Shown: in pieces, positions 52,375 to 59,839 of the stretch
Numbering within the stretch: position 1 is the stretch's first letter
Layout of the letters: the number at the start of each line of letters is the position of its first letter
Assembly (NCBI RefSeq): GCF_019880245.1
Contig: NZ_CP082286.1
Coordinates: 1-64,000, forward strand
Source: Halobaculum roseum
GTDB taxonomy: Archaea; Halobacteriota; Halobacteria; Halobacteriales; Haloferacaceae
DNA length: 64,000 bases
Direction of reading: 5' to 3'
Position numbers and translations under genes: made by a program
The notes under the pieces: generated by a model
What the model was told of the DNA's origin: nothing
What the model saw: only the letters and a program-made list of their open reading frames with translations
Databases searched by the model: none

Positions 52375-52590
52375 ATGCCGAACTATCCGGCACAGGCGGC
52401 ACTCATAGAAGCCCTCCGCGACTGGCGCCGTCACGTCGTCGCTCTCGCCGGTGTGGCATTGGCGTTCGGGGTTGCGTCCTCGCTCGGTTCGAACGTGGCG
52501 TACTACACTGCGGCGTTGATCACGTTTACCATCTGGATGGCTTGGTTCGTCCTGACCGCCGTCGAGGTGATACGTCTCGCGGATCTCTGA
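52375..52590 (+). CDS. Small two-span membrane protein
   Basis: 71 residues. A short amphipathic start (NYPAQAALIEALRDWRRH) leads to two membrane helices (VVALAGVALAFGVASSLG and YYTAALITFTIWMAWFVLTA) and a short acidic end. It looks like a real conserved haloarchaeal micro-protein with its own leaderless promoter. It lies between the two copies of the 16-bp inverted repeat. No function is known. Confidence 0.7.
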   Translation: MPNYPAQAALIEALRDWRRHVVALAGVALAFGVASSLGSNVAYYTAALITFTIWMAWFVLTAVEVIRLADL

Positions 52591-52998
52591 TTCGGTTGGT
52601 GCCTTCGATAGAGCCCGTGGTCGATACGTGCGTCCCACCCACCTTTTGCTGCGCTCGGAGCCTTCGGCCCCTCGCTGGCAAAAGCTGGAGCAAAAGCACT
52701 GCGTCACCCCCTCAGCGCGGCTTCGCCGCGCTTCGAGGGTTCCTTGGCCCGCTCGCTCACTTCGTTCGCTCGCGGTGAGTAGCTCACCTGTATTCAGCAC
52801 GCTCTCGAAGACTCATCCGGACTCGGAGACAATCGTCCTGCTGAATATAGAGGATGACTGCAGTATGGTACTTCAGGGCGACCGAGGTGGTTCCGAAATT
52901 CGGAACGGGGAGTGGACGACCTACCGGAACCATCGAAGGGATCTCACGGGGACGAAGGAGGTGAAATACTTTACTCGGAAGCGCCAACACCTATATAA
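52591..52998. other. Non-coding stretch with simple repeats
   Basis: No gene. It contains a GC-rich palindrome around GCGGCTTCGCCGC (about 52718-52730), runs such as CGCTCGCTCACTTCGTTCGC, and the right copy of the 16-bp inverted repeat at 52786. The end (from ~52840) is AT-rich and leads to the serine acetyltransferase. The look is of a mobile-element remnant or an intergenic repeat common in haloarchaea. Confidence 0.45.
52786..52801 (-). repeat. 16-bp inverted repeat, right copy
   Basis: CACCTGTATTCAGCAC on the plus strand, the exact reverse complement of 52311-52326. No target-site duplication is seen next to either copy. Confidence 0.75.
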
Positions 52999-53871
52999 AT
53001 GGGGTACGAGTACACGGGCGACGCCCACGGGGCGCTCGTCGACTCCTATCGAGCGGATGAATCGCCCTTCCCGACGGACACTTCGCGGGGGTATCCTCGC
53101 CGCGATTTTCTGCGTGCCGAACCACTCCTGCTCAAGCAGCTCCTGTTCCCCCGGTGCTGGAACGCGACGGAACTGGTAGACGACCCTGCCGAAACTCGTA
53201 GCCGCTTGACCAGGCTCGGGACGTGCATCCAGAACGGCATTACGGCCTATTCGGATCGCGACGCGGACGACCTGACCGAGACCGTCGACAGGACGCTCGA
53301 CCGAATGCCGACAATTCGAAGCGTCCTCAAGCGAGACGTCGAGGCCGCATACAAGGGCGATCCCGCGGCGAAGAGTTACTGTGAGATCATTCGGTCGTAT
53401 CCAGGGTTCCATGCCATCCTGACCCACCGGATCGCGCACGTCCTCTACGAGGAGGGCCACTTCGAATACGCACGCGAACTCGCCGAGTATTCGAAGACTG
53501 AGACGGGAATCGACATCCACCCCGGTGCGGAGATCGGCGAACGGTTCTTCATCGATCACGGGACCGGGGTCGTCATCGGCGAGACGGCTACGGTCGGTGA
53601 CTGGGTCCGAATCTACCAGAACGTGACGCTGGGCGCACTCCACTTCGAGGAGGAAGAGGACGAACGCCACATGCTGACGAAGGACTACAAGCGCCATCCC
53701 GACATCGGCGACCACGTCGTTATCGGGGCCGGAAGCAGCGTACTCGGGGCGGTAGATATCGGCGACCATGTGAGCATCGGGGCGAATTCCTGGGTAACAG
53801 ACGATGTCCCGAACGAGACCAGCGTCTTCATCTCTAATCACCCCGATCAGGAGCGAAAACCGAACGGGTAA
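52999..53871 (+). CDS. cysE: Serine O-acetyltransferase (CysE/EpsC type)
   Basis: Makes O-acetylserine from serine and acetyl-CoA, the first step of cysteine synthesis. 290 residues. The N-terminal helical part is followed by SYCEIIRSYPGFHAILTHRI, the SAT signature. The left-handed beta-helix comes next, with hexapeptide repeats such as IDIHPGAEIGERFF and DHGTGVVIGETATVG, where the His-Gly is catalytic. The start codon sits inside the AT-rich CTATATAAATGG; the box AAATACTTTA about 34 bases earlier is the better promoter. Confidence 0.9.
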   Translation: MGYEYTGDAHGALVDSYRADESPFPTDTSRGYPRRDFLRAEPLLLKQLLFPRCWNATELVDDPAETRSRLTRLGTCIQNGITAYSDRDADDLTETVDRTLDRMPTIRSVLKRDVEAAYKGDPAAKSYCEIIRSYPGFHAILTHRIAHVLYEEGHFEYARELAEYSKTETGIDIHPGAEIGERFFIDHGTGVVIGETATVGDWVRIYQNVTLGALHFEEEEDERHMLTKDYKRHPDIGDHVVIGAGSSVLGAVDIGDHVSIGANSWVTDDVPNETSVFISNHPDQERKPNG

Positions 53872-54055
53872 CTGGCGGCTGACTACTCAGAGATCACCGA
53901 ACTGAAGCGTACGATGTGAAAGTCGATATCGAAGACGCTGGCGAGACCGTTCGAACCCAGATATATCCGATTACTCCGCCCGGTCACTATTCTGCTGTGA
54001 ACTGGCGGCAACGCTTATCGTTTCAATTATTCAATACTAGTTCCGGTGAGGGACA

Positions 54056-54457
54056 ATGGCGTCTCAACAACGAACGAACGTCGAGATCGTCCGCGAAGGA
54101 TACGAGGCGTTCAACGAGGGAGACTTTGAAACGGCGATGGAACGGTTCGACGACGACATCGAATGGATCTGCCCCGATGGTATCCGCTACGGTGGGACCT
54201 ACCACGGCCCCGAGGAAGTGGGCGGATTCTTCGAGCGCGTCACCTCGGATATCGACGGCCTGCAGCTCGACATCGACCGCTTCATCGATGGCGGGGACAC
54301 CGTCGTCGTCGTCGGGAAGACGCGGGGAACGGCCAGCGAGACAGGTGAGACTCTCGAGTATCCGTTCGCCCATGTCCTGGACCTGGAGGACGGCCGAATG
54401 ACCCGGTTTCAGGAGTATCCCGACACTGCCCAAATGGAACAGGCTCTCGGACCGTAA
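54056..54457 (+). CDS. NTF2-like/SnoaL-type protein
   Basis: 133 residues of the NTF2-like cone fold. It starts with a helix (VEIVREGYEAFNEGDFETAM) and continues with strands FDDDIEWICPDGIRYGGTYH and FAHVLDLEDGRMTRFQEYPD. Such folds act as isomerases, dehydratases or ligand binders, or as stress proteins; no catalytic residues are clear. A rare CTAG lies 19 bases before the start, next to the TATA-like TATTCAATACT. Confidence 0.82.
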   Translation: MASQQRTNVEIVREGYEAFNEGDFETAMERFDDDIEWICPDGIRYGGTYHGPEEVGGFFERVTSDIDGLQLDIDRFIDGGDTVVVVGKTRGTASETGETLEYPFAHVLDLEDGRMTRFQEYPDTAQMEQALGP

Positions 54458-54665
54458 CTCGCCATCGAGCCGTGGTCGGCCTGTTCGGGCGTACACTCGT
54501 GCAGCGGTTCCCCGTCTTTGCGTTTTGGAATCTCTCGGACACTGTACACAGCGCCGCTGGAGCCGTCGATCAACCCCTCCTCAGCGTAATTGGTGGATGA
54601 TCCCGAATTCCCGTGGCCCTAGGAGGGACCAATCTAGATCCCCTCTGTTGGTTCGACGAAATCGC

Positions 54666-54672
54666 CATATGG
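54666..54672 (+). promoter_or_regulatory. TATA-like box for the HTH regulator at 54694
   Basis: CATATGG begins 28 bases before the ATG at 54694. Two CTAG sites, at 54619 and 54634, lie just upstream. Confidence 0.45.
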
Positions 54673-54693
54673 ATTGTTAACGTATGTCACACC

Positions 54694-55491
54694 ATGAGCG
54701 ATCCACTCGACCAGATTCAGTATCTCGTGCTGTCGAAAAACCGCGTGCGGGTGCTCGAATACTTGAGCGAAGCGCCAGCCGATCGCGAGGAACTCAGCGA
54801 GCAACTGGATATCCCCCGATCAACGCTCAGCCGAGTGCTCGCCGGCTTGGAAGCACAAAACTGGATCGCACAACACGGTTCGGATTGCAACAGTACGCCG
54901 TTGGGCGCGGTCCTCGCCGACGAGTTCACATCGCTCAAGGAGGCCGTTGAGACGATGCAACACCTCGAAGACGTGATCGACTATCTACCGATGAACGAGA
55001 CCGATTTCGAGCTGAACCGGCTCCGCGACGCGACGATCGCGACGCCGACCCAAACCGATCCGGGTGCTCCGGTCCGACGAGCTCGGGAACTGTTACACGA
55101 AGCCGACGAGTTCCGGTTTCTCACCAACACGGTAGTGTCCCCCCTCGTAGAGACCCTCCGGGAGCAAACCGTCCAGGGGGAGCTCACTCTCGTCGGCGTG
55201 ATAACCGGGGACCTCCTCGATGCCGTCAGTGACTCGCCAGAGTTCCGCGAACGGACACGGGAAATGATCGAATCGGGGAGCGCCGAGTTCTATCGCTACG
55301 ACGGCAGCGTTTCGCAGACGCTTGGGGTCGCGGACGAAACGGTGGCGCTGATTACGCAGATCGATCGGGATGGGAACCAGCGTGCTCAGATCGAAACCGA
55401 TGACCGGTTCGTGTGTTCGTGGGTCATGTCGAGGATCGAGGAGCATCGCCGTGAGGCCGAGCAAATACGCGCCACCACCCTCGCGGAGTGA
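54694..55491 (+). CDS. Winged-helix transcription regulator with a FilR1-like sensing domain
   Basis: 265 residues. The N-terminal winged helix (EYLSEAPADREELSEQLDIP and RSTLSRVLAGLEAQNWI) binds DNA. A long C-terminal domain (from ~110; VVSPLVETLREQTVQGELTL, GVADETVALITQIDRDGN) resembles the methanogenesis-regulator FilR1-type C-terminal domain common in haloarchaeal regulators. It may regulate the small neighbouring genes, but there is no direct evidence. An ATG at 54613 is rejected because the extra part includes the promoter. Confidence 0.82.
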   Translation: MSDPLDQIQYLVLSKNRVRVLEYLSEAPADREELSEQLDIPRSTLSRVLAGLEAQNWIAQHGSDCNSTPLGAVLADEFTSLKEAVETMQHLEDVIDYLPMNETDFELNRLRDATIATPTQTDPGAPVRRARELLHEADEFRFLTNTVVSPLVETLREQTVQGELTLVGVITGDLLDAVSDSPEFRERTREMIESGSAEFYRYDGSVSQTLGVADETVALITQIDRDGNQRAQIETDDRFVCSWVMSRIEEHRREAEQIRATTLAE

Positions 55492-55601
55492 TGGCGTCCT
55501 GTTCCGGGTGCGTGTCCACGGCGTGAACTGAATCCACCAAGTGGAATCGTTGCAGCGGGAATCGTTACCGTCTGACCCGCGCTACTCCTCGCTGGGCACT
55601 C

Positions 55602-55910
55602 ATGCCGACCTACGAAGTCACCTATACGTTCGATGGTCACTACACAGGGACGCCGACAGAGGTGATCGAACGGTCCTTCGAAACACTTGCCGACCTGCAG
55701 GCCCGAACGAACGAAATCACGCACCTCGGTGGGACAGTCACGCTCAGTGCAGACGGGACGATATCCGAAGGCACATCCCGGTATGCTGCGCCGACGGAAG
55801 GCCATGTGGGCTGGCTCGCCGTCCGTGCACGCCTCCCGATTGGCGGCATTCGCCGGGTCGAGTCCCCGAGTACTGACCCGAACCGTGTCGCGGGAGAGGT
55901 CACGATCTGA
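55602..55910 (+). CDS. Small beta-rich hypothetical protein
   Basis: 102 residues. It begins MPTYEVTYTFDGHYTGTPTE and contains alternating strands (GTVTLSADGTISEGTSRY), with no membrane span. No known family was recognised. A GCTACTCC box about 27 bases before the ATG suggests a leaderless transcript. It is in the accessory stretch after the HTH regulator. Confidence 0.6.
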   Translation: MPTYEVTYTFDGHYTGTPTEVIERSFETLADLQARTNEITHLGGTVTLSADGTISEGTSRYAAPTEGHVGWLAVRARLPIGGIRRVESPSTDPNRVAGEVTI

Positions 55911-56145
55911 GAGAGCGCACGCCCACATGATAGCGACCCACGTACCTGGGGGGATACTCCAGTGAGCACCGAACCGAAACTGTGACAGGGAGCGATACTG
56001 ATAGCCGCCACTGGATGTGGGATCGTCGGGTACGGATCGACGGTCCTGTACACCGCCTACGTGGGACCGAATTCGAGCTGGGTGTGGACACCCTCGGTGG
56101 CGTCACGAGAACGGATCTCGAAGCGAACAACCCGGAGATGCTTCA

Positions 56146-56643
56146 TTATCGCTGTTGAACTGAAATCGAGGAGCTCGAAACGGCATCGGCAGTCGTCGTC
56201 TCGTTTTCTCGTAGCCGGTACCGCAGGGTGATCTCCCAATGTTTCTCGAACTCCGGCGCCGGCTCGCCGGTTTGTCCGTGTGGAGGGCTATCCGCGTTCG
56301 TCGCTGAAACGGAGACCGCGATCTCTTCCGTTCCGAGGTCCTGATCGGTAACGACGAAATCGGCGTCTGCGTCGGGGGCGTCGTACACGTGGTCGGGGAA
56401 CGTAGCGTCGTCCAACGTTCCAGCCACCTGAATACGGAACGCGGACTCTATGCAGGCAGGGAGAGTCGGGATCACCCTCGGCTCCCCGTCGGTCCCGGAC
56501 AGCGTGTAGAGATCCCAGCTGTAATCAGTGAACTCCTCACGGATCTGCTCGCCGAAGTCGACCGTCCGCTGATACTCCGGCGGCTCCGGATCCTCTCCCG
56601 GCAAGTCGATCTCGATCTTCGGTTCAGATCGGTCATCTGTCAT
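56146..56643 (-). CDS. Hypothetical acidic protein
   Basis: 165 residues, very acidic, without membrane segments or known motifs. The first half starts MTDDRSEPKIEIDLPGEDPE; the middle (TEEIAVSVSATNAD) and C-terminal strands (EFEKHWEITLRYRLRENE) suggest a beta-rich domain. A TTTGAAC box on the minus strand is about 28-30 bases upstream of the start. It is convergent with the small gene at 55602 and no operon is evident. Function unknown. Confidence 0.6.
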   Translation of the reverse strand: MTDDRSEPKIEIDLPGEDPEPPEYQRTVDFGEQIREEFTDYSWDLYTLSGTDGEPRVIPTLPACIESAFRIQVAGTLDDATFPDHVYDAPDADADFVVTDQDLGTEEIAVSVSATNADSPPHGQTGEPAPEFEKHWEITLRYRLRENETTTADAVSSSSISVQQR

Positions 56644-56899
56644 ACTGGACGGATACCAGTTCAGAGTTCAAAGAAGGTTAGCAAATATTGTCCATTTGAT
56701 ACTTGTTTGCTTGGCAACGTTCCGTTCCATGTCCTCCCCGTCGGCTGACTCACGACTCGTTGAACCGAAGCGTGACACGCTCCTGGAGGTGTTCTCTCCG
56801 AGTCGTCGCTTCGCTCGTGAATCCGTCCGGACGGCTCGGCACACAGACCCCGCCGTCGCCGTCCGAGGCGCTCGCCCCGCTCGCCCCGCTCGCGCCTCG

Positions 56900-57778
56900 C
56901 TACTCGTCCAGGTACTCGTCGACGAACAGCCCGACGCGCTCGCGCGTCTCCTGGGGGACGGCCTCGGCGGGCGTGTTGATCGTCCCCTCGAGCGACCCGT
57001 GGGCCTCGCAGTCCATGTCGTCGGGGAAGGTTCGAACGGCCTCCTCGACGGTCTCTTTGATCGCCTCCTCGTTGGCGGCGGCGTTCTCCAGCACCTCCTC
57101 CAGGGTGACCTCGGCGTCCTGCTTCCACACGTCGTAGTCGGTGACGCCGGCGATCGTCGCGTACGCCATCTCGGCCTCGCGGGCGAGCTTCGCCTCGGGG
57201 ATCGCGGTCATCCCCACGAGGTCCCAGCCCTGGCTCTTGTAGAACTCCGACTCGGCCTTCGTGGAGTACTGCGGCCCCTCGATGCAGACGTAGGTTCCCT
57301 CGTCGACGACATCGGAGTCGGAGTCCAGGGTGTCGAGCGCGCGCTCGGCGGCTCCGGCCAGATGGTCGGCGAGCTTCGGGGAGTACGGCCGCGTGAACGG
57401 CTGATGGACGACGATCCCGTCGCCGAAGAACGAGAGGTCGCGATGCTTCGTTCGGTCGTAGATCTGGTCGGGGATGACGATCGTCTGCGGGGGAAGCTCC
57501 TCCTTCAGGGATCCGACGGCGTTGCTGGCGATGACGTACTCGACGCCGGCCTGCTTCAGCGCGTGGATATTGGCCTTGTACGGCAGGTCCGTGGGCGAAC
57601 GCTGGTGGTCGGGGCCGTGACGGGGCAGGAACACGACCTCGCGGCCGGTGTCCCCGAACTCGCCGATCTCGAGGTCCGCGGAGGGTTCGCCGAAGGGGGT
57701 CGTAACCGACTCGGTGCGCGTGTTCCGCAGCGGAAGCGCTTCGTAAATGCCGCTGCCGCCGATGAAGCCGATGGTCAT
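56900..57778 (-). CDS. mtnP: S-methyl-5'-thioadenosine phosphorylase (PNP/MTAP family 2)
   Basis: Splits methylthioadenosine (a by-product of polyamine and other AdoMet reactions) with phosphate to adenine and methylthioribose-1-phosphate. 292 residues. The nucleoside phosphorylase signatures are GGSGIYEALPL at the start, the phosphate loop FLPRHGPDHQRSPTDLPYKA, CIEGPQYSTKAESEF, and GMTAIPEAKL with ITDYD-type GVTDYD, where the Asp binds the 6-amino group of adenine. The start at 57778 is the conserved MTIGFIGG. It is divergent from a deaminase gene acting on similar nucleosides. Confidence 0.93.
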   Translation of the reverse strand: MTIGFIGGSGIYEALPLRNTRTESVTTPFGEPSADLEIGEFGDTGREVVFLPRHGPDHQRSPTDLPYKANIHALKQAGVEYVIASNAVGSLKEELPPQTIVIPDQIYDRTKHRDLSFFGDGIVVHQPFTRPYSPKLADHLAGAAERALDTLDSDSDVVDEGTYVCIEGPQYSTKAESEFYKSQGWDLVGMTAIPEAKLAREAEMAYATIAGVTDYDVWKQDAEVTLEEVLENAAANEEAIKETVEEAVRTFPDDMDCEAHGSLEGTINTPAEAVPQETRERVGLFVDEYLDE

Positions 57779-57815
57779 TCGTGATTCACGGTTCCGGCGG
57801 TTCCGGCTAAAGGGA

Positions 57816-57825
57816 TGTGGATCCG
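57816..57825 (-). promoter_or_regulatory. Shared 10-bp operator-like element, mtnP side
   Basis: Reads CGGATCCACA on the minus strand, ending 4 bases before the TTTAGCC box and so 38-47 bases before the mtnP start codon. The same element, in the same relation to its promoter, is at 57900-57909. Confidence 0.6.
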
Positions 57826-57899
57826 ATCGGGACCGGGGGATCCGACCCGAACCGGGGGATCGGACCGGAGTCGACCGCCCGGGGGGACCGCCCCGACCA

Positions 57900-57909
57900 C
57901 GGATCCACA
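57900..57909 (+). promoter_or_regulatory. Shared 10-bp operator-like element, deaminase side
   Basis: CGGATCCACA, ending 4 bases before the TTTGTAC box and so 37-46 bases before the ATG at 57946. It is the mirror copy of the element at 57816-57825. Confidence 0.6.
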
Positions 57910-57945
57910 CGTCTTTGTACGACGACGCGGGAGAACAGTCGGATC

Positions 57946-59253
57946 ATGCTACTCGCGGGAACCGTCGTCGCCGACCCCGAAACCGTCGTGGAGGACGGCG
58001 CGGTCGTCGTCGAGGACGACACGATCGTCGCCGTCGGCGACGACGCCGACCTCCGGGATCGCTACCCCGGGCACGAGCGACGCGAGTTCGGGATCGTCGC
58101 GCCCGGCACCGTCGGCGCGCACGTCCACTCCGTGCAGTCGCTCGGACGGGGGATCGCCGACGACGCCGCCCTCCTCGACTGGCTGGAGGACCACGTGCTC
58201 CCGATGGAGGCCGGCCTCGGCCCCGACGGGATGCGACTCGCGGCCGAGTTGGGCTATCTGGAGTGCATCGAATCGGGCGTCACCACGGTGATCGACCACC
58301 TGTCGGTCCACCACGCCGAGGAGGCGCTGGAGGCGGCGGTCGAGTCGGGTATCCGCGCTCGCGCCGGGAAGGTGCTGATGGACACGAACGCCCCGGACGG
58401 GCTGCGCCAGGACACCGAGCGGGCGCTCGCCGAGTCCGAGGGACTCATCTGGACGTACCACGGCGCCGACGACGGCCGGATCCGCTACGCCGTCACGCCG
58501 CGCTTCGCCGTCACCTGCACCGACGAATGTCTGCGCGGGTGTCGCGAGTTGGCGGACGCCTACGACGGCGTTCGCATTCACACCCACGCCTCCGAGAACA
58601 CCGACGAGATCGCCGTCGTCGAGGAGCGCACCGGCAAGCGCAACGTCGAATACCTGCACGAGGTCGGCCTCACTGGCGAGGACGTGATCCTCGCACACTG
58701 CGTCCACACCGACGAACGCGAGCGCGAGATCATCGCCGAGACGGGCACGCACGTGACGCACTGTCCGTCCTCGAACATGAAGCTCGCCTCCGGGATCGCG
58801 CCCGTCGAGGACTACCTCGCGCGCGGCGTGAACGTCGCCCTCGGCAACGACGGCCCGCCGTGTAACAACACGCTCGACCCGTTCACCGAACTCAAGCAGG
58901 CGAGCCTGCTCGCGAAGGTCGACGCGCTCGACCCGACCGCCGTCGACGCCGAGACGGTCCTCCGGATGGCGACGGTGAACGGCGCGCGGGCCGCGGGCTT
59001 CGAGCGCGTCGGCGCGCTCCGGGAGGGGTGGCGCGCGGACGTGCTCGGCATCGACACCGACCTGACGCGGGCGACGCCGATCCACGACCCCGTGGGCCAC
59101 CTCGTGTTCGCGGCCCACGGCGACGACGTGGCGTTCACGATGGTCGACGGCGCGGTGCTGTACGACGGGGCCGACGGCGGTCACCGAACCCTCGACGCCG
59201 AGCGGATCCGCCGGGAGGCGAACGCCTTCGACGTGCCCGGCGTCGACGCGTGA
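57946..59253 (+). CDS. Amidohydrolase, MTA/SAH or 5'-deoxyadenosine deaminase type
   Basis: 435 residues of the metal-dependent amidohydrolase family (TIM barrel). The HxH metal motif is His59-Val-His61 (GAHVHSVQ); further ligands lie in HTHASEN and LAHCVH, and the deaminase signature HCPSSNMKLASGIAP is complete. The closest known functions are methylthioadenosine, S-adenosylhomocysteine and 5'-deoxyadenosine deaminases, which replace or complement MTA phosphorylase in archaea. The start at 57946 is supported by a TATA-like box at 57914. Confidence 0.9.
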   Translation: MLLAGTVVADPETVVEDGAVVVEDDTIVAVGDDADLRDRYPGHERREFGIVAPGTVGAHVHSVQSLGRGIADDAALLDWLEDHVLPMEAGLGPDGMRLAAELGYLECIESGVTTVIDHLSVHHAEEALEAAVESGIRARAGKVLMDTNAPDGLRQDTERALAESEGLIWTYHGADDGRIRYAVTPRFAVTCTDECLRGCRELADAYDGVRIHTHASENTDEIAVVEERTGKRNVEYLHEVGLTGEDVILAHCVHTDEREREIIAETGTHVTHCPSSNMKLASGIAPVEDYLARGVNVALGNDGPPCNNTLDPFTELKQASLLAKVDALDPTAVDAETVLRMATVNGARAAGFERVGALREGWRADVLGIDTDLTRATPIHDPVGHLVFAAHGDDVAFTMVDGAVLYDGADGGHRTLDAERIRREANAFDVPGVDA

Positions 59254-59259
59254 GACGAT

Positions 59260-59739
59260 TCACGGGTCCGTCGTTCGTGCCGCTTCCGCCGCCTCGACGT
59301 ACCCGCGGGTGAATCCGGGCACGTCGGCCTCATCGCCGTTGTCGCCGGCGAGCCGGTCGAGCGTGTACCAGTCGACGGCGGCGACCTCGTCGGGCGCGGC
59401 CGGGTACGGGTCGCCCGCCTCGTGCTCGGCGAGGCAGACGACGTTCAGACACGGCGCGCCGGTGTCCAGCGCGAACACGCCGCTCGTGACGACCACGACC
59501 TCGCCGACCTCGACGGCGACCTCCTCGCGGAGCTCCCGCCGGAGGGTCGACTCGATGGCGCCGGCGGCCCCGGGGTCCGCCGGGTCGTCGGGGCTCGTCT
59601 CCATCGTCCCGCCGGGGAGGCCCATCGTCCCCGCGGCGTGGTCCTCGTCGGCGCCGCGCTCGATCAGCAGGTACTCCGGGTCGCCGTCGCGGAGGTGGTA
59701 CACCGCGGCGTCGACGTTGACGACGTAGCTGTCGACCAT
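59260..59739 (-). CDS. NUDIX hydrolase
   Basis: 159 residues. The NUDIX box is recognisable from GLPGGTMETS and the helix LRRELREEVAVEVG, with the metal-binding Glu residues. Between the two lies a ~13-residue insertion (PDDPADPGAAGAI) not found in the usual G-x5-E-x7-R-E box, so the loop is longer. NUDIX enzymes cleave nucleoside diphosphates linked to other groups; the substrate is unknown. The start is supported by CTTTCAC on the minus strand, 28 bases upstream. Confidence 0.85.
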   Translation of the reverse strand: MVDSYVVNVDAAVYHLRDGDPEYLLIERGADEDHAAGTMGLPGGTMETSPDDPADPGAAGAIESTLRRELREEVAVEVGEVVVVTSGVFALDTGAPCLNVVCLAEHEAGDPYPAAPDEVAAVDWYTLDRLAGDNGDEADVPGFTRGYVEAAEAARTTDP

Positions 59740-59809
59740 ACGACCGCTCCCGACCGTTCCGTGAAAGCCGTTCGGTCCCCGTGTTTCGTGGTACCACGCG
59801 TGAGAAGCG

Positions 59810-59818
59810 TTCAAGTCC
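59810..59818 (+). promoter_or_regulatory. TATA-like box for the MATE transporter gene
   Basis: TTCAAGTCC begins 30 bases before the ATG at 59840, the same design as the pilus-like cluster boxes. Confidence 0.5.
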
Positions 59819-59839
59819 CACCTTCGCTTCGTAGGTGGT

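Noticed and set aside
52081..52800. Long minus-strand frame in the accessory stretch taken as a gene
   Set aside because: Its upstream half is made of repeat-like, Cys/Ser/Arg-rich text that crosses the inverted-repeat end and runs antisense through the small membrane-protein gene; no family match was recognised.
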